Shown here piece after piece: positions 53,442-60,000 of a stretch of DNA of 60,000 bases (positions are counted from its first letter, which is position 1; each line of letters begins with the position of its first letter). The DNA is taken from contig NC_087069.1 in NCBI RefSeq assembly GCF_963678635.1, forward strand, positions 29,492,776 to 29,552,775, read 5' to 3'. Below the pieces are notes generated by a model. It ran no database searches. It was not told the DNA's origin and saw only the letters and a program-made list of their open reading frames with translations. The position numbers were made by a program, and so were the translations under genes. This DNA is from Symsagittifera roscoffensis (taxonomy: Eukaryota; Xenacoelomorpha; Acoela; Convolutidae).

Positions 53442-55190
53442 ATTGGTGAACTTGTTTTATTGAAAAATTATATATGTTTCCTGAAAGTGGTTTCAGGTGT
53501 TTTCTTTGTTGGTTATATATTGGATAAAATTTTGAAAAGAATGGTGGTTGTTTATTTAATCTTTGAAAAAATGTTAGGGATGTGTCTTTTGTTTTTGTGT
53601 ATTTATCTTTGATTAGTATTTTACTATTCAAGATGTTGATTGTTGGTATATATTTAGAGATAAATGGTATTCCAATGATATTGTGTTTAATATCAGTGAT
53701 ATGAAATATTTGTTTAACTGGTTTATTTAAAATTTTATTTTGCTCTATTGTTCTTGTGGGGAGAAGAAATAATTGAACTTTTCCATAGTTTACCAATGTT
53801 GAGCCTTGTGCTGTTGCTAGTTTACTGGAAGTTGCAAGAGGTGTTAGCTTTGGGTGTAGTGTTTTTATCTCATTCCATGTGGGAATGTTTATTATGTTTG
53901 ATTCTGCTCCTGAATCAATTAAAAAATCAATTTCAAGATCTGGTGGTTGAAATTCTTTGTTTCTTGGACTTTCTAAAAGAAATGGTATTGTCCAAATTTT
54001 TTCTTTGGGTTGTTTTTTTTGTATATTTTGATAGATGTGATTTTTATTCAAGCATTTTGTTTTGTCATTTTCATTGGATTGATTTACAGTGTTGATTTCG
54101 TTAGTTTCTTGTGCCGTATGTGTAGTATGGATGGGTTCAATATAATAATTGTGAAGGAGTTCTAATTGATTTTCATATATATGTGATGAAAAAGGTTGTT
54201 CATATATAATAGGTTCGTAGTCAATTTCGACTGCTATCAAATTGATGGAGATAGTGTTTTCTGTATCACTTTCTGAATCTGATGATCCACAGTTTATTTG
54301 ATTTAGTTGTAGTTCGTCATTTACTGTGTCATCAATACCTGGGGGGTCTGATGTTGTTTCTGGATTTGATTGTACTTGATTAATATGTCTTTGATGTTTA
54401 GGTGTACTACTTCTGTGGCGATTGTTAGAATTATTATAATGGTTATTATTTCTGTGTGGTGATTGGGAATAATTTCTATAACGATTATTATAACTTGAAT
54501 GTCGATTTTGTGAATTGTTTCGTGATCTGTTTTGACAATTATCGTTTGATCTGTTATAGTTTGATCTGTTATATGAGTTATTCCTTGATCGATTGTTCGG
54601 GTAATTCTGATTTTGGTTGTTTGAATAACTTCTATTTCGATTATTGGAGTAGTTTCTATTTCTATTATAAGATGAGTTTCGTGACTGATTGTTTGGATAG
54701 TATTTATTCCTTGATTGGGAATTAGATCTATAAACAAATTGTGTTGTATTCGAATTTGATCTGGAGTAGTTATTTCGACTATTTGGTCTATTGTTATGAT
54801 TTTGTGAAGAATTCTGTGTATTTCTTCGTTCTGGTGATCTTCCTCTATAACTTGAGGTATATGGTGATTGAGTTCTCGTGTAATTGGTATTGTTCGGAAG
54901 TGGTTTTCCTGAACTGTTGTTGCTGTATACATTTTTGTTTGGTAGATTTTGATCTTTCTTCATGTGTTGATAGAATGATTTATTTGGTTTTTTATATTTT
55001 TGAGGTTTGTTTCGATTGTCCTGTTGTTTTTGTCTACATTCAGAAATACTATGTCCATATCGTCGGCAAAAATTACACCATTTTTTGAAAGATGGTTTGC
55101 TTTTAAAGTTTGGGTGTTTTTCATAAATATTGAGTATTTCAGTGATTTTTTCAACGAGGTCTGTATCTGATTCCTGTATATTGTTGATAT
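53422..55190 (-). CDS. pro: Nucleocapsid zinc knuckle and aspartic protease
   Basis: The frame holds a perfect CCHC box, CNFCRRYGHSISEC, near 55070-55030, then a very Asn/Arg/Ser-rich RNA-binding tail with many NRSRNNS-like repeats, an acidic linker, and a protease with the active-site box FLIDSGAESNII (near 53910) and the flap-to-second-loop IIGIPFIS (near 53680). The ATG at 54963 lies inside the tail and is not needed as a start, because the frame is open further upstream. Protease would cut Gag-Pol after assembly. The frame ends at an A-run near 53430 and the protein resumes one frame over. Confidence 0.85.
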
Positions 55191-55229
55191 TTGTGGTATT
55201 TGTTTCAATTCGATTAACATATTGTAATT

Positions 55230-55988
55230 TCAGATTTTCTGTTTCTTCAAGCTCATTGTGATTTCCGCTTGCTCTAGTTTGTCTACTAGTTTTCGAAAAT
55301 CTAAATCGGGCTCTCGAATTGAGGAGGGATGGGATGCTCTCTTTTTTATTGCTATTTTCCTTAATTGAGGTGTTAAGGTCATCATTAAGATTTCTGTCAT
55401 TTTTGTGTTTTTATAGTCGTGTGTATTTAATGAATATGCTTTTCGAACTAGTGTTTCGATACGTACTGCTAGTTGTTTGATGGTTTCATTTGGTAATCTG
55501 CGAATTTCATTACATAAAACTCTTTGTTGTTGTTTATTTCTCTCGGAGTCAAACATTTTCGAAAACTCTTGTGTAAATCTTTTCCAATTTGATTTTATTT
55601 CTATAGGCAATACTGAAAACCATTTTTGGGCTGCGCCGTCTAAGGTTGTCTGTATCAACGCTGTGCGTCGATGTATCCAATTTTGATGTAGTGGCGTATT
55701 AATTGGTTCAGGTCCTATATTTAAAATTAAATTTGCTGTTACTGCATTTAAATAATCTTCTACAGAATATTCAGGGTCTGTTCCTGTGAATACCATTAAT
55801 GGTTTGTTTGATGTTATTGATGATCCACCCTTAAGGTATGGATTCATTGTCATTTGTAATGATTCTGCGGCATTTGGCATTTGTGAAAAATTTGAACGTT
55901 GATTTTTTGTTATTTCGTGTTGTTGAAGGTAATATGGGAGTGGTATTTCATTTTGCATTTGTGTTGGTTGATACGAGTGTGTAATCAT
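55230..55988 (-). CDS. gag: Gag capsid
   Basis: 252 codons in one frame, continuing the frame that follows the A8 run upstream; a TAA at about 56018 separates the two. The region is a retrotransposon capsid: FTGTDPEYSVEDYLNAVTAN, DGAAQKWFSVLP, WKRFTQEFSKMF, RRLPNETIKQLAVRIETLVR. It ends at a stop in frame, while the zinc knuckle continues in the -1 frame. That shift is either a programmed gag-pol type event or a one-base error; I see no classic slippery heptamer. Confidence 0.85.
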   Translation of the reverse strand: MITHSYQPTQMQNEIPLPYYLQQHEITKNQRSNFSQMPNAAESLQMTMNPYLKGGSSITSNKPLMVFTGTDPEYSVEDYLNAVTANLILNIGPEPINTPLHQNWIHRRTALIQTTLDGAAQKWFSVLPIEIKSNWKRFTQEFSKMFDSERNKQQQRVLCNEIRRLPNETIKQLAVRIETLVRKAYSLNTHDYKNTKMTEILMMTLTPQLRKIAIKKRASHPSSIREPDLDFRKLVDKLEQAEITMSLKKQKI

Positions 55989-56068
55989 TGGGTTTTGTGG
56001 CTGAATTGGTTGAAAAGATTATGTATTAATTGGGTTTTGCATTTGTATTGGTTGTTGATTTTGTGTAT

Positions 56069-57607
56069 CTATTGGATGTGGAGAAAAATTTCTATGATAT
56101 GTATGTGGTTTCTGCACTCTTTGTCCACGATATTCTTGAGTATATGGTGCAAATATATCTGGTTGTAAATAATCATCATCAGAGGATAGATAATCCGTTT
56201 GATGAGGTGCTTTTTTTTATTTTTATTCTGTTGAAAGAATGGGCAATTTTCACTACGATCCTGTGGAGGATGTGAATTAGTTTGAAAATTTACTGAGTTG
56301 GTTGTTGCCATTGGGTTATCCCAATATTGAGATCTTATCTGATTATTATTTTTTTTTCGTGGGGGATAGTTTGTTTTTGATGAATGTGCGTAATTATAAT
56401 TGTGTTCCGCAAAAGTGTTTCTTGTGAACGTTCTGCGTGTTTTTGACGGTATTGTCATGGGTCTATATGTTTGATAATCCTTTTGTGAATATTTTGGAGC
56501 AACCGAAGGTTTAACGGTTGATTGTAAGGTTACCTGTGCTAGTGAAGTGTTTGTATTTCTTGGTGTTGTTAAATTTGTACGTATCGGTGAAATACTTTGT
56601 TGTGTAGTTGTTGTTGTTTGGACGATTTCTTCATTTATGAAGTGTGATTGTGTTTGAACATCTTGTTGAGTGAGATTCCTAGTTCCATTAAGGTTTTCAT
56701 TGTGTATGACGGTCGAATTTAAACTGTTATTTCGTGTATCAGGTAAAAATGTATTGTTGTTTAATGGTGTTGCATCAATGGTTAAAGGTACTACTCTTAC
56801 ATAATCTCTTGCATAAGATATTGTACTTATTGCTTGACTTGAGATTGATTGTGGGATATTTATGAATGCATAATGAGACCATTCGGGGTCCCAAACGTAG
56901 TCTGACTGTTCTGTGATGGCGGTATCATCGTTTGAATTTTGAGGTCTGAAATTTTTTCTTGCTTGCGAAATTAAATCTATATTATGTGTGAAATAATCTA
57001 TTTTAAACCATGCCAAAATTTTTTGTAAGTCATGTTTTGTATGTTGTGAAACTTCATCTTTAGTGAAATTTTCTTTAATTATATGTAGGAAAGTTGAAAA
57101 TAGTGTGATTTCATGTCGTACCCTTATATGTTTGGATGTCTCTGTCGGTGAGACATTTGAGATTGGGGTTTCGTTTTCTAATATTGAAATATAACTATAT
57201 ATTATTGCAAAAACTTCATTAGTAAATATGGAGTTTGCTCTTTGTGAGTTATGATATTGTATGCTTTTTATATATTCTAAGAATACTTTTGAAAATTCTA
57301 AGTCAAGATCGTCTGTTTGAATTACATATCTGCGGTGATTCGGGTTTGGTGTACTGAATTCTATGGTGTAGATTCCGTATTGTTGTGTTAAATTACATAT
57401 ATCTTTCAGATAGTGATCAATAATCTGTCTTTTTATTTTTACATCTGGGAACTCTGCTTTACATGGGCTGATTCCGGGTTCAAATAAATTTAGGAGGAAA
57501 TTCTTGCAAAGATCATGTTCTCCTCTATTATCGGGTGCATCTACGAGGAAGGGGTAGATATCGTCATCATCTGGACTATCTTCACTTGGAGTGTGTGTTT
57601 GGCTCAT
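56069..57607 (-). CDS. gag: Gag, N-terminal part (matrix-like)
   Basis: ATG 57607 opens a frame of 512 codons. The N-terminus is acidic (EDSPDDDDIYPFLVDAPD) and a helical region to about residue 230 could be matrix; the remainder is Thr/Asn/Gln-rich. The true frame leaves this one near 56214 at an A8 run: beyond it the neighbouring frame reads sensible protein (SSDDDYLQPDIFAPYTQEY) up to the capsid ORF. The last 45 residues of this ORF are therefore probably out of frame. No myristoylation glycine follows the start Met (MSQTH). Gag would build the particle. Confidence 0.7.
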   Translation of the reverse strand: MSQTHTPSEDSPDDDDIYPFLVDAPDNRGEHDLCKNFLLNLFEPGISPCKAEFPDVKIKRQIIDHYLKDICNLTQQYGIYTIEFSTPNPNHRRYVIQTDDLDLEFSKVFLEYIKSIQYHNSQRANSIFTNEVFAIIYSYISILENETPISNVSPTETSKHIRVRHEITLFSTFLHIIKENFTKDEVSQHTKHDLQKILAWFKIDYFTHNIDLISQARKNFRPQNSNDDTAITEQSDYVWDPEWSHYAFINIPQSISSQAISTISYARDYVRVVPLTIDATPLNNNTFLPDTRNNSLNSTVIHNENLNGTRNLTQQDVQTQSHFINEEIVQTTTTTQQSISPIRTNLTTPRNTNTSLAQVTLQSTVKPSVAPKYSQKDYQTYRPMTIPSKTRRTFTRNTFAEHNYNYAHSSKTNYPPRKKNNNQIRSQYWDNPMATTNSVNFQTNSHPPQDRSENCPFFQQNKNKKKHLIKRIIYPLMMIIYNQIYLHHILKNIVDKECRNHIHIIEIFLHIQ

Positions 57608-57992
57608 TTTTTCGTTGAATGACTGTTAATAGGTAAATATCGATGTGTCTAATTGGTTGATTCCAATTATACAAGTGTACTGGTTTGTGTTTATATTGCT
57701 TTTTTATTCTTCTTTTTCCTCTTTTTGATGAATTTGAAGTTGTTTCTGAGTCGGAAAAATATAATTGATCGTGAATGGGGCAATTTTTATCAATAGATTC
57801 TTTTAATTTATAAAGTTCGTCTAAATTGCTGGCTTCTGATTCTGAAAATGCGTTTCTATTTTTGGAAAATCTTTTTCGTGTTATTTGTCTTTGTTTGGTT
57901 ATTATTTTCTTTTTTAGTGTTTGTCGTTTTGTTCTGATATATCCAACTGTTTGTGTATGAGGTGTGATTACAAGGTCGTATTTGTTGTTAAT
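57582..57992 (-). CDS. ATG-less basic ORF behind a splice acceptor (Rev/Tat-like position)
   Basis: I checked this frame codon by codon: it is open for 136 codons, from the AG of gtgaaatag (57993-57995) to a TGA at 57582. It has no ATG. The product is strongly basic, with TKRQTLKKKIITKQRQITRK and KRGKRRIKKQYKHK blocks separated by an acidic, Ser-rich stretch. It overlaps the start of gag in another frame. An mRNA spliced to this acceptor could supply the start codon, as for regulatory proteins of complex retroviruses. Arg/Lys-rich blocks suit RNA binding or nuclear import. The function is inference; no family was recognised. Confidence 0.45.
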   Translation of the reverse strand: MNNKYDLVITPHTQTVGYIRTKRQTLKKKIITKQRQITRKRFSKNRNAFSESEASNLDELYKLKESIDKNCPIHDQLYFSDSETTSNSSKRGKRRIKKQYKHKPVHLYNWNQPIRHIDIYLLTVIQRKNEPNTHSK

Positions 57993-59269
57993 CTATTTCA
58001 CAGTTGTGTAAAACGATTGTTTGTTTGTTTCCTAGATTTTTAAATGACATAAGGTTTAGGATGACGGATGCAAAAAGTTGTTAGATGATTTCTATTTTCT
58101 TAAATTGTTAGTCCTTACGATTTTTTGGTTAGCTTAACCTGGGTCTATTTGTTCAGGGTTGGAAAGAAAAGTATATCTATTCCGAAGAATGATTTTTACT
58201 TTCTCGTGGCTAGTATAAGCTAAGGTGTTAACTTACTTAATCTTACTTAGGGGTAGTGATTGTGTTCAAGGGTTGGAGAATAGTAAATCGATCCACAAGG
58301 TTCAGGTATAATTAGAACGCGAGTAGTTCGTTAGGTACTATTTTAAACTTACTAAGTCTATGATTTATCCTGGGTCTTGATAAGAGGAGGGTTCAAGTGA
58401 AGGATGAATAACCGAAGTTTTTCACTGTTTATCCTAATTTGAATGGTTAGTTTTGTTGAAAAATTTCTATTAGTCTTGGGTTTTTTGAAAGGGTTGGATA
58501 GTGAATCGACGTTTGAGGTCGTTAGACACTTGCTAAATGGGTGGGAGAGAACAAAATTGTTCTTTTTGATCCAAGGATAGGCCTTGATGATCAAGTTTTA
58601 AATTTAATGAAATAGAAAAATTTAATGTAGATCCAAGGATAAGCCTTGATGATCTGATTTTAAAATTATATTTTAAGTTTAAAATGGTTTAAATTGTTCA
58701 AAATGTTAGTTTTTGATGTTTAGTGAGCTTATGATTGCTGTTATGTTTAGGTGATGAAGCTGGGACAACTGATGATTTTATGATTACTAACAATTTATTG
58801 TCATGCTACTAATTTTTGTTTTGTTTTTCAATAAATATTTTCGAAACATGTTTTATATAATACTGCAGAATTTAGGAAAACGATCTGAGATCTCTTTATC
58901 AATCGTTATTGTATATTAATAGTTTTGTTTAGCGCCTGAAATGATCATGAAGATTGACTTCAAGATTTTATGTTTGCAAATGAAAATCTAAATTCAATGC
59001 TAATAAAATTCTAAATATAAAAGTTTGTGTTGGCTTTTGCCGTACTATCATATAACTATTTGGTAAGTTTCTACTTTGTCGTATGTCGTCTCTGGTTCGA
59101 GGTCTTCTTCCAATTCCGGGTAGTTCTATTATCGTTCGGAATATTGGCTCTGATCTATTGAGTCGTAGAGACATTTCGATTAAATTATCGTCGTATAACA
59201 TTTTTAAAATGTTTTGTCTAAATTCTAATCTATTTTTGGTTAATTCTAAGCTATTAAGGTCTTGTTCGA
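57993..59269 (-). other. Long 5' leader of the LTR element
   Basis: About 1.3 kb between the primer site and the first ORF. The minus frames of 77-78 codons here have no recognised domain. The phrase gatccaaggataRgccttgatgatc occurs twice (about 58568 and 58630). A splice donor for the ATG-less ORFs should lie here. Confidence 0.5.
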
Positions 59270-59286
59270 GACTTATGGTCGCACCA
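59270..59286 (-). promoter_or_regulatory. tRNA primer binding site
   Basis: Two bases inside the 5' LTR the minus strand reads TGGTGCGACCATAAGTC, so the plus strand resembles a tRNA 3' end finishing in CCA. I could not assign the tRNA. Confidence 0.75.
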
Positions 59287-59288
59287 GA

Positions 59289-59698
59289 TGAGTTATAACC
59301 GATGTGGTTAACTCATAGAGTAATTTAGGATAGGGTACACCGTCTGCTCGTCACGCTATCTTATTTTCGGCCGGATAGATTCGTGCAACTTCTTAGTCTA
59401 ATACCGATCCTAATCTTACTCTTATACTATCTAGTCTCAGGTTGTTTAATTAGTCTCTGCTAGGCTCAATAGATCTAGGGTATACTGGTTTATTGCGGCT
59501 GCTGAAGTTCTCTTGGAGAGGCAACTAATTTCTAAGTTAAATTCAAATCTCTCTGGTGCTGAAATTACAAGTAATTTCAGCACTTACAAATAAGTGGGTT
59601 GTTAGTTAGATGGATCATGATTGGTTAATATTAAATACTTTACAGTGGTAAAATATCTAATTTATCCAATCATAAAATGTAGTTTAGATCAGGTTCCA
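59289..59698 (-). repeat. 5' LTR
   Basis: In element direction it starts TGGAACC and ends TAACTCA. It differs from the 3' LTR at three substitutions and has no gaps. Near one end the string gagttataacc...ggttaactc forms an imperfect inverted repeat. It should hold the promoter and polyadenylation signals; I see no clear TATA box that I would defend. Confidence 0.95.
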
Positions 59699-59762
59699 CT
59701 TAAAACTACATCATAACTACTCCAAATATGACTGACATAAATACATCGAAATGAGGCTTTTA

Positions 59763-60000
59763 CAGTACACTCCAAAATAATTGCCCAAAATTTGAAAATT
59801 TGTTTTAAATAAAAAAGGTTGCTTTATCTATTAAAACCTATTCTTTTGTGTCTATCAAACAAACATGAACAAATTTTACAATCGCTCATAACGTCTATTG
59901 GAAAACGTAAGAGGTTAAACTTTGATATAATTATGTCAACAATTGACGCAATGGTTTCAACTAAGTTTTGATTATGTGAAACAGACAAGAATTATCTGTT
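59763..60000 (+). mobile_element. Left end of a mariner-like element, cut by the window edge
   Basis: TA CAGTACACTCCAAAATAATT at 59761 onward looks like a Tc1/mariner terminus with its TA. Further in, gtaagaggttaaactttgat resembles the interior of the 8.7-kb MITE. The right end is outside the window. Confidence 0.45.

Larger units (their letters stand above)
41616..59698 (-). mobile_element. 18,083-bp Gypsy-type LTR retrotransposon with envelope and accessory ORFs
   Basis: Two 410-bp direct repeats with TG..CA ends bound the element, and CTTA occurs immediately outside each (41612-41615 and 59699-59702), so this is one complete insertion. Element order on the minus strand: 5' LTR, primer site, leader, basic ORF, gag, protease, RT, RNase H, integrase, two membrane ORFs, Pro-rich ORF, envelope, post-envelope ORF, 3' LTR. 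RT-RNaseH-integrase order is Gypsy/retrovirus type. The sense strand is A-rich and G-poor throughout. The LTRs differ at three positions only, yet coding frames are interrupted, so the copy is young but apparently not autonomous. Confidence 0.95.

Noticed and set aside
54321-54932. 203-codon minus frame and 89-115 codon plus frames within the nucleocapsid tail
   Set aside because: Shadows of the Asn/Arg/Ser-rich Gag-Pro frame, which has the CCHC box and protease motif.
43849-59000. Stop-codon reassignment (TAA as sense) in the 18-kb element
   Set aside because: Most internal stops are TAA, but one is TGA, and intact genes nearby (ORF1-like, SET-transposase) use TAA as their end. Point mutations in AT-rich codons explain it better.

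Overview
The window is animal nuclear DNA: AT-rich, intron-bearing and crowded with transposons. Host-type coding sequence consists of fragments of TRPM-channel, SLC6-transporter and S1-protease genes, all metazoan families. Introns are GT-AG. I cannot place the organism below Metazoa. No rRNA, tRNA or CRISPR was seen.

Layout. 1-3070: AT-rich DNA with no recognisable gene. 3.1-7.8 kb (- strand): a decayed Gypsy retrotransposon. 8.7-9.1 kb: a mariner-type MITE and a hairpin. 9.3 kb (-): the last exon of an S1-protease-like gene that lacks the catalytic serine motif. 10-11.4 kb: direct repeats. 12.6-13.8 kb (+): two TRPM exons directly followed by an SLC6 first-helix exon. 14.2-19.6 kb: element A, with a tandem-repeat 5' region, a LINE-ORF1-like gene and a 3' region carrying regularly spaced hairpin motifs. 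19.85-26.6 kb: element B, which has the same left and right arms but a seven-exon BEN-like gene in the middle and a 369-bp repeat array. 26.6-27.05 kb: a long microsatellite. 27.5-30.7 kb: one intact ORF of about 1035 codons that fuses a SET methyltransferase-like domain to a CACTA/EnSpm-type transposase. 32.0-37.6 kb: 17 units of a 340-bp satellite. 38.1-38.5 kb: a 392-bp near-perfect palindrome. 39.4 kb (-): an S1-protease exon. 41.6-59.7 kb (-): an 18,083-bp LTR retrotransposon bounded by CTTA target duplications.

The 18-kb element looks like a complex retrovirus. Read in its own direction it has a 410-bp LTR, a PBS, an ATG-less basic ORF behind a splice acceptor, gag with a CCHC knuckle, protease, RT, RNase H and integrase with a GPY/F module. 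These are followed by two small membrane ORFs, an ATG-less Pro/Ser/Thr-rich ORF starting at a strong splice acceptor, an envelope gene resembling chuvirus glycoproteins, a further post-envelope ORF, and the 3' LTR. The LTRs differ at 3 of 410 sites, yet the coding frames hold several stops and frameshifts, most of the shifts at homopolymer runs. Either this copy is defective or the assembly has indel errors.

The most novel items are the SET-transposase fusion, the complex Gypsy element with its chuvirus-like envelope and splice-dependent ORFs, the transposon arms enclosing an intron-containing BEN gene, and the periodic GCGA-TTT-TCGC hairpin arrays. All homology calls come from reading translated sequence without a database search.
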